A stretch of DNA of 64,000 bases, taken from a virus. Numbering within the stretch: position 1 is the first letter of the stretch; the number at the start of each line of letters is the position of its first letter. The DNA is taken from positions 1 through 64,000 of IMG/VR virus record IMGVR_UViG_3300020180_000015, one strand, 5' to 3'. Shown here piece by piece: positions 15,290-23,274 of the stretch. Under the pieces are notes generated by a model. The model was not told the DNA's origin. It did not search any database and was given only the letters and a program-made list of their open reading frames with translations. The position numbers were made by a program, and so were the translations under genes.

Positions 15290-16104
15290 GCCAACGCTTC
15301 CAGTTTCAGGCTTAACTGCATCGGCATGTCGGCAGTCACGTCCGTCGGTTCTGTGGTTTCAAGTCGCTGTGCAACTAAATCGGTATGCACAACGTGATAC
15401 CCGAACACCCAATACATACGGTGTGGGTTTTTGCACACCGAACCAAGCGCCGAGCGCAACTGCTCAAACTGATCAAACCCCATCGCCGACAGGTCGCGCC
15501 GACTAATCGCGCCGACCTTTTTTTCCTGAATCGACTCTAGCTGTATAAACCCGACGGTCGGCGTCGTGCTTTTGCCGAGTCGCTCGACAACCGCATACAC
15601 CCGTCCGATCATATACAGATCGTTATCGTTCGTTGAACCGTCATGAAAGAAGAAGGCGCGAACGCCCTTGATCTCGTTCTTCTCGACGTTCCACGCTGGC
15701 GCGTGGTTATTGCGCTGGGGTATCCAGTCGATGGTCTTGCGGCGTCCGGTGTGCGGCGACGCATTAAACAGCCATCGGTGGTTTTTCATCGTTAGCTGCC
15801 CAATGGGGTGATCCCACATCGGGTTTTCCGCGCTACCACTAGGGTCGAGACGCCACACATCGCCGGGATGCTGTAGATCGGCGTCTCGCCAATTAAAATT
15901 GTCGATAAAGTTCTGGAGGTCTTGGTGATCGTCGTCCTCCTCGTTCTTTGTCATAAAAAGGATCCGCCTACCTAGGCGGAGAGCGTAGCAAGGTTCGTGA
16001 AAGACCCCGCCGCTGGGGTCTATGTAGTCTATCGCGTAGCCGGTTGGTGCGACCAGCGAGTCGCCAATCAACAATCGATCCAGTTTGATCATCAGCTGAT
16101 TCAT
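15286..16104 (-). CDS. Hypothetical protein with clamp-motif-like C-terminus, 272 aa
   Basis: I do not recognise the fold. ATG 16104 has GGAGAAAATCGAAA in front and its own promoter (16209-16236). The body is beta-rich with many aromatic and His residues (NHRWLFNASPHTGRRKTIDW; HRMYWVFGYHVVHTDL). The C-terminus is MPMQLSLKLEALA; QLSLKL resembles the hexapeptide clamp-binding motif QLSLPL. It is translationally coupled to the SPPY methyltransferase, so it could be a partner of that enzyme or a nuclease; neither is shown. Confidence 0.6.
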   Translation of the reverse strand: MNQLMIKLDRLLIGDSLVAPTGYAIDYIDPSGGVFHEPCYALRLGRRILFMTKNEEDDDHQDLQNFIDNFNWRDADLQHPGDVWRLDPSGSAENPMWDHPIGQLTMKNHRWLFNASPHTGRRKTIDWIPQRNNHAPAWNVEKNEIKGVRAFFFHDGSTNDNDLYMIGRVYAVVERLGKSTTPTVGFIQLESIQEKKVGAISRRDLSAMGFDQFEQLRSALGSVCKNPHRMYWVFGYHVVHTDLVAQRLETTEPTDVTADMPMQLSLKLEALA

Positions 16105-16208
16105 TTTCGATTTTCTCCACGTACTTTAGTGCGCGGGCAAGTGTTCGGCTTGGTGTTCCGCACATCCTTCGGGCAACCTGCCAGTCGCCGTCAGTTTATA
16201 ATGTTTAC

Positions 16209-16236
16209 AGTATAGAGCCTGTTTCGCAACAGTCAA
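16209..16236 (-). promoter_or_regulatory. Promoter overlapping an upstream stop codon
   Basis: Minus strand TTGACT (16231-16236), 16-bp spacer, TATACT (16209-16214), then GTAAACATTATAAAC. The TGA of -35 is the stop codon of the preceding gene. Palindrome 1 lies immediately upstream of the -35. Confidence 0.75.
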
Positions 16237-16721
16237 CCAAATTCGACAATTTGTCGAATTTCATCAATCGCCGCCCTACCCGCCTCAGTCAATTCCCATC
16301 GATCTTCCTCGTATGGAATCTCGACGACCCACCCTTTTCGCTGCCAACTCTGAAGCTGTGCGGAGACCTGTGCGCGTTCGGCAGCGCGTTCCTGAAAAAT
16401 ATCGTCGACCGCCAGCGCCGTGCCGAAGGCGACGGTCACTGCAGTGACCTCGTTATAGCGTTCAAACGCGATCTTCCAGTCGATCTTGCCATCGCGCAGA
16501 TCGCGGTAGGCGTCGACAGCCTTGCCCAGCGCGAACTGGATGCCCCACCCCTCTTTGATTTCCAGATTACGCTTCGAGATCGGAAGTAATCGTATGCACT
16601 CGTTCTGTTCGTGCTTCAGCGCATATAGAAACAGTTGGGTCATACTTTCGCCGGTTGGTTGCTTCGGCATCAAGCGCAGACACTCTTCGCGTACCTTCTT
16701 CGCGTCGGGCGAGAGCGTCAC
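16233..16721 (-). CDS. Hypothetical winged-helix-like protein, 162 aa
   Basis: GTG 16721 overlaps the helicase stop (GTGA). The first 110 residues are helical. The last 45 (AQVSAQLQSWQRKGWVVEIPYEEDRWELTEAGRAAI) look like a winged-helix domain ending in the LTEAGRxAIxE helix common to such domains. The final codons RQIVEFG lie inside a dispersed 23-bp palindrome. It may be a DNA-binding accessory protein of the replication operon. Confidence 0.6.
   Translation of the reverse strand: MTLSPDAKKVREECLRLMPKQPTGESMTQLFLYALKHEQNECIRLLPISKRNLEIKEGWGIQFALGKAVDAYRDLRDGKIDWKIAFERYNEVTAVTVAFGTALAVDDIFQERAAERAQVSAQLQSWQRKGWVVEIPYEEDRWELTEAGRAAIDEIRQIVEFG
16239..16261. repeat. Dispersed palindrome, copy 1
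   Basis: Perfect 11-bp arms AAATTCGACAA and TTGTCGAATTT around one T. It overlaps the last codons of a gene and lies directly upstream of the next gene's -35 element. Confidence 0.85.
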
Positions 16722-18172
16722 GGTAGACTCACATTCACGCGACCAAACGGCGTAAATAGGTTGCGCTCCGGCGTGTACTGAAACTCGGCATACTGCCCCT
16801 GCGCGTCGCTGCCGTTCCGGTCGGCAAGGACATGCACTTCCGTAAGCCCCGTCCCGCCAGTGATGCCGTAATAGGCATCGCGGTACAGTCCCATGATCAC
16901 CTGTGCGTTTCGCTGCGCCCCGCTGGACTCCGCCAGATCGCTCAATCGCGGACGCTTGTCGTTGCGTTTATTGGCGTCACCGTTGTACTGGTGTGTGATC
17001 CAGATTGGGATGTTGAAATCGCGGGCGACGTTGATCAGGTCGCGCAGAATGTAACCGACTGCCGCCGGACGATCCTCGGTGCGACTGAGGGATTTGCCGT
17101 TGTCATCGATGTACTGCATCAACCACAATCCGTCGATGATCACCAGATCGAGCGGGATGCGTTGGTGCTGGATCATGGTACGCAGCCGCCGCCGCAGTTG
17201 GATTGGCGTAAGCGCCGGGAACTCATCGATCATGTGGATGCCCCAATTGCCGATACGTCCCATCGCCTCGTTGAAAAGCAACCACTGCTTCGGCGTCAAG
17301 TCAAAGCCCTTAAAGGCGCGTTTGGCGATCCCTGTTTCCATTGCCGTGAAGGACGATACCAGTTCCTGCGCTTGCTGCTCCAGTGTGAAAATAGCGATTC
17401 TTTTGCCTTCTAACGCGAGGTTTCGCGCCGCGCACAGGCAGAATGTCGTCTTGCCCATCTTCGGAGCGCCAGCAATCACGCTCACTTCGCCGGGGACGCT
17501 GACTCGCAGCAGCGCGTCAATATTGGGGTATCCGTAGCCAACGCCGCGCACAACCCCGCCGCCGCGCACCATTTCGGCGGCATCCATGAAACCCTGCACC
17601 GCTGCCGCCATCGACGTATCGGTCATTTTGATCTGCTGATCCGTCGCCGCGAACAGTAATCGGTTCGCTTCGTCGACCGCCGCCTCGATGGTGTAGTATT
17701 TAGAGCGGTCACCAGCGACTCGCTTGATGGCGTCGGTAGCGATGATCATTCGCATCCGCGTCGCCGAGTCCCTGACCATGCGGGCGTAGGCTTCGGCGCT
17801 TTCGGCGCGATCCGCTGTGCTGGCGACTTGCGCCAACCAGAGCGCCGTATTGCCGTCGTACCCCTCCGGAGACGGAAACTTGATCACATCAAGATCATCT
17901 GCAACCGTGATCATGTCAATGGGGTCGCCGCGTCCGGTGATGCGATCAAAACTGTGCCACACATATCCGTAGTACGTCTCGTGGAAATCGCCGGGTTGAA
18001 GGATTTCCGAAACCGAGGCGTAGACTTCCGGGACTTGAAGCACCGCGCTGATCACGGCGCGTTCGGCAGCGTGATTCCAAATATCAATGCGATCCTTGTG
18101 CTGCTGGGAAGCATCCGGCAGTTGCACGATTTTGCCCGTGACCCGTTCACGCTTAATTGTCTGCTGTATCAT
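16718..18172 (-). CDS. dnaB: DnaB-type replicative DNA helicase
   Basis: The 484-residue protein has a DnaB N-terminal domain (AAERAVISAVLQVPEVY...ILQPGDFHETYYGYVWHSF) and a RecA-like C-terminal domain. Walker A is GAPKMGKTT (about residue 233), Walker B is LDLVIIDGLWLMQ, and THQYNGDANKR plus PRLSDLAESSGAQRNAQVI match helicase motifs H3-H4. It unwinds DNA at the fork as a hexamer. It overlaps the initiator gene by 4 bp (ATGA), the usual initiator-helicase pairing in phages. Confidence 0.93.
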   Translation of the reverse strand: MIQQTIKRERVTGKIVQLPDASQQHKDRIDIWNHAAERAVISAVLQVPEVYASVSEILQPGDFHETYYGYVWHSFDRITGRGDPIDMITVADDLDVIKFPSPEGYDGNTALWLAQVASTADRAESAEAYARMVRDSATRMRMIIATDAIKRVAGDRSKYYTIEAAVDEANRLLFAATDQQIKMTDTSMAAAVQGFMDAAEMVRGGGVVRGVGYGYPNIDALLRVSVPGEVSVIAGAPKMGKTTFCLCAARNLALEGKRIAIFTLEQQAQELVSSFTAMETGIAKRAFKGFDLTPKQWLLFNEAMGRIGNWGIHMIDEFPALTPIQLRRRLRTMIQHQRIPLDLVIIDGLWLMQYIDDNGKSLSRTEDRPAAVGYILRDLINVARDFNIPIWITHQYNGDANKRNDKRPRLSDLAESSGAQRNAQVIMGLYRDAYYGITGGTGLTEVHVLADRNGSDAQGQYAEFQYTPERNLFTPFGRVNVSLP

Positions 18173-19290
18173 TGCGATCCCCTTTTAAATTTAGCGATGA
18201 CAGATGCGAACGTGGCGGCAGCGATTTGGCGCTGATCGTCGTTGATGATTGGCTCATCTTGGTCGGCTTCCGACTCGTGCTGCCCCTGTGCGGCGATCTG
18301 TGCCGCCGCTTCGCGGTCAAGGCGGTAACGCTCCACCAGTCGATCATGTGCCGGGTCCGCGCGGAATTTAGCGACCTGCATATTCATCTTGTCGCAAGCA
18401 GATGGCATATCAATGCCGGGTGATTTTTGCTTGTACCAGCGCCCGAATGCGCCGATCTCATCAATCGTCATGCCGGGGTTGATCTGGTACTCGAAGAATA
18501 CGCCGTTTCGTTTGGGCTTTTCGCCCTTCGTGCGCGGGGTTGTGTATTCAGGGGTTGTCCCCATAAAAAAGTTCGCCCACTTTTCGATCAGTCCGTAATT
18601 TGCAGTTCTTACATCGAGTGCCGCTTCAACAGCCATATGTCGTAAATCGTGTGCCGTCGGCGGCGCCATCCCGTTCAGTACAGTTACTGACGCTAAAGTG
18701 TCCTCATTGCCGACTGGATCACCTGATCCTTTCGAAGATAAAGCGTCACCGCCGACGGGCGGAGTCTCTTGATCTTCTGTAGTCTCTGTTGAAGTCTCTG
18801 TGTTAGTCTCTGTAGTGCCTAAACCCTGATCATTTTGATCAGCCCCCCTGATCATTTTGATCAGCCCCCCCTGATCATTTTGATCAGCCCCCCTGTGGCG
18901 GCGAACGCGCGGACGGTTTGTTACCTCAAAGACTCCAAGCATTTCTTCGAGTCGTCCATAATTGATCGTGATCCATGATCCCTTTTGGGTATCATCATGC
19001 GTCCGGGTGATAATCAGGGCTTCCAGTTCCAGATCGGCAAAAATGCGACGGATTGTCGGGACAGACCAAAACCTGAAATCGGATTTGTGCCACTCGCTCC
19101 AAGTGTTGTAAACCCACCACGAGTCATCAAAGAAATGATCTGTTTTCTTCGCCTTCTCGTTAATGCCCATCCAGTAGTGAATTTGCTGTAGTGCGATGGC
19201 ACGCCGATCTCCAATGATCACGGCTAGTTTTGTTTGCAACACCAGCAAGTCGTCGTCGTCAATGAGTAGATCGCTTTTCTTTGCCATCAT
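18169..19290 (-). CDS. Phage replication initiator (O/DnaD-like) with internal origin repeats
   Basis: The 373-residue protein has an N-terminal winged helix with the ALQQIHYWMGIN motif (about residues 33-44) typical of phage replisome organisers, then YNTWSEWHKSDFRFWSVPTIRRIFADLE. A hydrophilic linker (about 140-200) is encoded by three DNA iterons (ADQNDQG / LIKMI / ADQNDQG) and TET repeats. The C-terminal half contains a DnaD-like helical part. It should bind its own origin and load the DnaB helicase encoded next. Its ATG overlaps the stop of a 27-aa leader ORF (ATGATG). Confidence 0.8.
   Translation of the reverse strand: MMAKKSDLLIDDDDLLVLQTKLAVIIGDRRAIALQQIHYWMGINEKAKKTDHFFDDSWWVYNTWSEWHKSDFRFWSVPTIRRIFADLELEALIITRTHDDTQKGSWITINYGRLEEMLGVFEVTNRPRVRRHRGADQNDQGGLIKMIRGADQNDQGLGTTETNTETSTETTEDQETPPVGGDALSSKGSGDPVGNEDTLASVTVLNGMAPPTAHDLRHMAVEAALDVRTANYGLIEKWANFFMGTTPEYTTPRTKGEKPKRNGVFFEYQINPGMTIDEIGAFGRWYKQKSPGIDMPSACDKMNMQVAKFRADPAHDRLVERYRLDREAAAQIAAQGQHESEADQDEPIINDDQRQIAAATFASVIAKFKRGSQ
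18768..18815. repeat. 12-bp tandem AGTCTCTGT repeats beside the iterons
   Basis: AGTCTCTGT recurs at 12-bp spacing three times, in phase with codons (Thr-Glu-Thr units). It lies directly next to the iterons and may be part of the origin or only coding low complexity. Confidence 0.5.
18826..18887. repeat. Three 17-bp palindromic iterons: candidate replication origin
   Basis: CTGATCATTTTGATCAG occurs identically at 18826-18842, 18848-18864 and 18871-18887, separated by C tracts of 5 and 6 bases. Each is itself a dyad (CTGATCA/TGATCAG). Spacings of 22 and 23 bp place the middle copy in a different reading frame, so it is the DNA that is conserved. Lambda-type phages carry such iterons inside the initiator gene. 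Confidence 0.8.
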
Positions 19291-19370
19291 CGAACCTCGC
19301 CTTCGGTACGGCGGAGTAAACAGGGGATCGCTGTTTTGACAGGGGAATACGAATAAATCGGAGATTTCAT
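19287..19370 (-). CDS. 27-aa leader ORF coupled to the replication initiator
   Basis: ATG 19370 has a strong Shine-Dalgarno (AAGAGGTAG) and reads MKSPIYSYSPVKTAIPCLLR onward to a TGA that overlaps the initiator's start (ATGATG). This arrangement gives coupled translation. The peptide has no recognisable family. It could set initiator dosage. Confidence 0.5.
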   Translation of the reverse strand: MKSPIYSYSPVKTAIPCLLRRTEGEVR

Positions 19371-19435
19371 GATTCTACCTCTTGTACCATCGGTTAAATT
19401 GAGGTAGACTATGCAGTAATTGCATAATTCTACCT
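19371..19435. promoter_or_regulatory. Operator region: ATTCTACCT half-sites and ATGCA/TGCAT dyad
   Basis: GGTAGA (19403-19408) and TCTACC (19429-19434) flank ATGCA-gtaat-TGCAT, and a further ATTCTACCT lies at 19372-19380. The cluster sits upstream of the initiator leader ORF and just downstream of the HTH gene, which makes autoregulation by that HTH protein likely. A hairpin (AACGACGC/GCGTCGTT, about 19439-19475) ends the HTH gene's transcript. Confidence 0.6.
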
Positions 19436-19498
19436 ACGGAACGACGCGCATCATGGGGATGAGGGGCGTCGTTTTCGTTTTGTCTGCTAACCACGATC

Positions 19499-19849
19499 CT
19501 ATAATCTTTCTGCTAAAAGATCAAGTGGTTGCGGCGTTTTGGTCGGCACTTCGTTTTTCACCCCATTGCCGTCTTGCCGGATGTCGCGTAGGCTGCGGCG
19601 CACCAGTCGGCGAAACTGCCTATCGTCGATGCTGAAGACCTTGCACAGCTTTTCGCGGTTGATCTTTCCCGGCTTCGTCCACCCTTCTTCCCACGCATAC
19701 ACGACGCTGTTACTCGTGCCGATGGCTTTCGCCAGATCGCGCTGGGACCAACGGCGGCTCTTATGGGCGCGCAGTTCGTAGATCGTATCGCCGTAGGCTT
19801 TAGCGATGATTATCACGGGACGCACCATCTTGCGGTCGCTGCGTCTCAT
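19499..19849 (-). CDS. XRE-family HTH transcriptional regulator, 116 aa
   Basis: The HTH core is WSQRDLAKAIGTSNSVVYAW (about residues 34-53) followed by EEGWTKPGKINREKLCKVF, the typical Cro/C1-type layout. It overlaps the dUTPase stop by 4 bp. The C-terminal tail is basic and Pro-rich. It lies beside the initiator control region, so it may act as a repressor of replication genes. Confidence 0.75.
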   Translation of the reverse strand: MRRSDRKMVRPVIIIAKAYGDTIYELRAHKSRRWSQRDLAKAIGTSNSVVYAWEEGWTKPGKINREKLCKVFSIDDRQFRRLVRRSLRDIRQDGNGVKNEVPTKTPQPLDLLAERL

Positions 19850-20289
19850 CGCCCCGTCCTTTCGCCGAAGCCCTTCTCGCCCCTATCGCTCGACTCTAGG
19901 TCGGCGGCATCCGGCACGTATACGATCCCCGGAGTAATATTACTCACCAGCAACAGTTGGACGATGCGTTCGCGGGCGCGAAACCGGATCGGCAGCCACG
20001 CCGTGTTGTAAAGGACGACCTTCAGTTCTCCGCGATAGGACTCATCGACAATGCCGCCCAAAACAACGATCCCGCGTTTGGCGGCACTGCTCCGAGCGCC
20101 GATAAAACCAACTGTCCCTTTCGGCAGTTGGACATATACTCCTGTTTCGATCAGTTTGCGGCGCTTCGGCAAGAGCCACACGTCATCCAGCAGGTGGATG
20201 TCGTAGCCTGCGTCTCCCGACTTCGGCGGTGTGATATTGTGCTGGTCTGCGCAAACCGACATCGGCTGGTCATCTCGTGAATGTGCCAT
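19846..20289 (-). CDS. dut: dUTPase (trimeric, Dut family)
   Basis: All five motifs are visible in 147 residues: motif 1 SGDAGYDIH, motif 2 ARSSAAKRG, motif 3 GGIVDESYRGELKV, motif 4 RERIVQLLL, motif 5 RGEKGFGERTG. Motif 5 has an extra Arg and Glu for Ser against GFGSTG. The enzyme hydrolyses dUTP to dUMP and pyrophosphate, lowering uracil in DNA and supplying dTMP synthesis. It lies between the methyltransferase operon and the HTH gene, with GGAGTAGCA upstream. Confidence 0.92.
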   Translation of the reverse strand: MAHSRDDQPMSVCADQHNITPPKSGDAGYDIHLLDDVWLLPKRRKLIETGVYVQLPKGTVGFIGARSSAAKRGIVVLGGIVDESYRGELKVVLYNTAWLPIRFRARERIVQLLLVSNITPGIVYVPDAADLESSDRGEKGFGERTGR

Positions 20290-20291
20290 TG

Positions 20292-21140
20292 CTACTCCTG
20301 TGCTTGAATAAACTGAAACATCGGCAGATCGGGCAGATCGGAATCCGCCTCAATGGGGTGTGGATCGAACGGCATTCGCAGTCGCCTTTGGGCGATGGCG
20401 ACGTACTTTGGGTTAAGATCGCAGCCGACGTAGTGCCGTTTATGCCAACGTGCGACGAGTGCTGTCGTTCCGCTACCCATAAACGGATCAAGAACAACAT
20501 CCCCTTTGAAGCTGTAATAGCGGATGAGTTCGGCGGCGAGTTTGTCAGGGAAGATGGCGGGATGATCGGCACTGCTGCTCGGCGCAATGTCCCATATATT
20601 CGTTCTTTCGTACTCGCCTTCCACAAGTGACCCGGTGATAACTGCGCTGTCGTGTGAGCGGATATTCATGTCGATTAAGTGCGGACTCTTTTTGCGATAG
20701 ACCATGAGGTACTCAGTGACAATGTTCGGCTTATACGCCATTGGTCGACGGTGACGGTTAAACCCTGCCGTCCGGTTAATCGCCGCCGGATCGGGTTTGC
20801 GCCAGATAATGTCGTCGATAAACCAGAAGCCCTGCCGCTCGGCGATGCTGTTGAGGTGAAACGGGATTGCCAAGCGCCGAGATTGATACTGGCGAGATTT
20901 ACGCGGCACGATGACTGGCGATGTGTTCAATGCAAAGAAACAGCCCGCCTTGAGGACGCGGTTGATCTCGCCGATGATCTGCCGCATAAAACCGAGATAC
21001 TCTTTGTACGTCGCCCATGTCGCATACTCAGGACGGGCGTTGAAGTACGGCGGCGAAGTGATGCAGAGATCAACGCACTCATCCGGTAGGGACCGCAAAT
21101 AGGCGATGGCGTCGGCGCAGATGATCTGATCAACGTCCAT
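20292..21140 (-). CDS. DNA methyltransferase (SPPY, N4-C or N6-A)
   Basis: The start ATG 21140 overlaps the upstream stop as TGATG, which favours MDVDQIICADAIAYL over longer forms. Motif IV is CITSPPYFNARPEY and the SAM loop is VVLDPFMGSGTTALVA, in beta-class order. About 282 residues, normal for a stand-alone enzyme. The C-terminus RLRMPFDPH...DLPDLPMFQFIQ shares the PFD...DLPxF tail with two neighbours. Fourth and last member of a TGATG-coupled run, with no nuclease partner. Confidence 0.9.
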   Translation of the reverse strand: MDVDQIICADAIAYLRSLPDECVDLCITSPPYFNARPEYATWATYKEYLGFMRQIIGEINRVLKAGCFFALNTSPVIVPRKSRQYQSRRLAIPFHLNSIAERQGFWFIDDIIWRKPDPAAINRTAGFNRHRRPMAYKPNIVTEYLMVYRKKSPHLIDMNIRSHDSAVITGSLVEGEYERTNIWDIAPSSSADHPAIFPDKLAAELIRYYSFKGDVVLDPFMGSGTTALVARWHKRHYVGCDLNPKYVAIAQRRLRMPFDPHPIEADSDLPDLPMFQFIQAQE

Positions 21141-22492
21141 CAGGTGGACTCCTCTTTGTAGGTTAAAATGCGGCGACCTATCCACTCCAGCACAGGTACG
21201 GCGCCGCCATTGCCGCACTGTGAATACCGCTGCGCGTCGCTCTGTTCCCTGCCGTCGCCGCGCCAGCGCGTCCAGTCATCCGGCAACCCCTGCAAACGTT
21301 CTGTCTCGACGGGCGTAAAGCGGCGGATACCGAGGGGCAAAATCACACCGGATTTATTGAGAGTAGAACGCAGTGACAGTGCTTCGCCGTGCGCGAATTT
21401 GGTTGTCGCATCACCGTTGAAAGCGATTACGGGATTCTGGTAGTTCAGACTCCATCCCCCCGTTTTCTTGCTTTGCAGAGTGCCACTGATCTCGTCATTG
21501 GTGACCATGTTGCGGACATCCAGAGTCGCCGCGATCACATCGCGGTACATGGTCGTCCCGATTAGGGTACGCTTCGGGTCTTTCGCCTCCGATTCACGCA
21601 ATGTCGCGGCAGAGTCGTCCTCTACATATGTTCCAATGTCAGTGCGGCGGTACGTGGTCGTTACTAGGAATTCATTCGCTGTGTCTGAAGAGCCTGTTCG
21701 GGAACCGCTCGCCGCCAGTGTCGGCGCGACATCGTAAAATGCCACGGACGCGGCGGCGTCGGCGTGTACGTCTTGCCCTGAAACTCTGCGACCGCTCGTA
21801 GGAGCAGTTCCTCCAGCAGCGGCGGTAGTAACTTTTTTCGCCGTTTTGCGCGGCGGTAAATGCCAGCTAAGGCTCTCACACTCAAATAGTATTTCTGCAG
21901 GACTTCCTCCGGCGGCTGCAAGATGTCCGACAACGAAGATGCGACGGCGTCGCTGCGGGACTCCGAAGTAACGAGCGTCAAGAGTTCTCCATGCCACATT
22001 GTAGAAAAGTCCGTTGGCGATGCCGCTGTTTCGCCAACCGCCGCGAGGAATTGTCTGAACGACTCCGGTAAATCCGCTGAGGACAATTGCGAAGTCGATC
22101 CCCTTTCGTTTGTTTCCTGTAGCCGTGTCAACGGGACCGCTTGAGAGTACGCCGGGGACGTTCTCCCAGATAAACCAAGTCGGGCGATGCTCGACAAGAA
22201 GGCGGTGATATTCGTACCAGAGTTGGCTCTCGCCCTCCATGCCTTCACGTCGTCCAGCGACAGAGAAGGATTGGCAGGGGCTTCCACCAACGAGAAGATC
22301 GAAAGGGTCATCAATGCTTTCTTTTTTGACATCGTGAATATCCTTAAATTTAGGTACGTCGGGGAACTGCCGCAGCAGCACGGATTGGCAGTGGGCGTCA
22401 ATTTCAATCTGGGCGACGGGCGGTTCAAACCCGGCATCCATCAATCCCTTGTCGAACATGCCGACGCCGGTAAACGCTGATAAAAAGCGCAT
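21140..22492 (-). CDS. C5-cytosine DNA methyltransferase (Dcm-like)
   Basis: Motifs in order: FTGVGMFDKGL (I), VGGSPCQSFSVAGRR with catalytic Cys (IV), WFIWENVPGV (VI), YFGVPQRRRRIFVVG (VIII), RFTPVETERLQGLPDDW (IX), YSQCGNGGAVPVLEWIGRRI (X). The variable region between VIII and IX is long (about 200 residues), allowing an unusual target-recognition domain. It transfers methyl from SAM to C5 of cytosine. ATG 22492 overlaps the previous stop (TGATG). It is the only C5 enzyme in the cluster and lacks the DLPxF tail. Confidence 0.95.
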   Translation of the reverse strand: MRFLSAFTGVGMFDKGLMDAGFEPPVAQIEIDAHCQSVLLRQFPDVPKFKDIHDVKKESIDDPFDLLVGGSPCQSFSVAGRREGMEGESQLWYEYHRLLVEHRPTWFIWENVPGVLSSGPVDTATGNKRKGIDFAIVLSGFTGVVQTIPRGGWRNSGIANGLFYNVAWRTLDARYFGVPQRRRRIFVVGHLAAAGGSPAEILFECESLSWHLPPRKTAKKVTTAAAGGTAPTSGRRVSGQDVHADAAASVAFYDVAPTLAASGSRTGSSDTANEFLVTTTYRRTDIGTYVEDDSAATLRESEAKDPKRTLIGTTMYRDVIAATLDVRNMVTNDEISGTLQSKKTGGWSLNYQNPVIAFNGDATTKFAHGEALSLRSTLNKSGVILPLGIRRFTPVETERLQGLPDDWTRWRGDGREQSDAQRYSQCGNGGAVPVLEWIGRRILTYKEEST

Positions 22493-23274
22493 CAAGTGGA
22501 CTCCTCTACTGCGCGAAACATCGGCAGATCGCCTACGTAGTCCGACATAAACATTGACCGTGTGTCAAACGGCATCCGCAGTCGGTCCCGTGCGATGAGG
22601 ACGTTTTTCTCCAGCATGTCGCAGCCGACAAAGTTCCGTTTCCAGTTCCGAGCCGCGATCAGTGTTGTGCCGCTGCCCGCAAACAAGTCGACAACGAGAT
22701 CGCCTTCGTTGGTGATCAGACGGATGATCCTCTCCATGAGTCCGAGTGGTTTTTGGGTAGGATGAAAACGCTGCTCCCGCGTTTGACCGATGTTCCAGAC
22801 ATCGTGCAGGTTCGATCCGCCGTTCATGCGCTTTGCATCGTCGGTGTTGTATGTCCACCCCGTACCGTCCGGGCAGTACCAGAAGAACTCCTCGGTGGAG
22901 AAGGTCATCATGCGTCCGCTGAAATTGGGCGCTGGATCGGTCTTATGCCACACGATCCGGTTTAACGCCCTCCACCCCATCCGCCGCGCTTCGGCGTGGA
23001 TAATGCCCATCGAGTCCCACGACCCGAAGGCGACGACGCTGCCGCCCGGCTTCAGCTTAGGTCGGCACAACTCCATCCACTCAATCGGCACGAACCGATC
23101 CCACTCCTCGTTGACACGGTTGTAGCGCCCGCCGGAGTCGGGATCGATGATAACTGGCACGTTGTTCGATATGCCGTAGGGAGGATCAACGACAAAGGCA
23201 TCCACACTGCTGTCGTCGAGCGCCGCGATCAGTTCCAGATCGAGGCAATGATGTACGGTGTTCAATTCAAGCAT
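22492..23274 (-). CDS. DNA methyltransferase (DPPYG, N6-adenine type)
   Basis: FVVDPPYGISNNVPVI is motif IV, and VVDLFAGSGTTLIAARNW is motif I further along, the beta-class order. HPTQKPLGLMERIIRL matches the conserved segment preceding motif I. DPPY favours N6-adenine methylation. The C-terminus RLRMPFDTRSM...VGDLPMFRAVEEST carries the shared DLPMF tail. Coupled to its neighbours at both ends by TGATG. Confidence 0.92.
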   Translation of the reverse strand: MLELNTVHHCLDLELIAALDDSSVDAFVVDPPYGISNNVPVIIDPDSGGRYNRVNEEWDRFVPIEWMELCRPKLKPGGSVVAFGSWDSMGIIHAEARRMGWRALNRIVWHKTDPAPNFSGRMMTFSTEEFFWYCPDGTGWTYNTDDAKRMNGGSNLHDVWNIGQTREQRFHPTQKPLGLMERIIRLITNEGDLVVDLFAGSGTTLIAARNWKRNFVGCDMLEKNVLIARDRLRMPFDTRSMFMSDYVGDLPMFRAVEEST

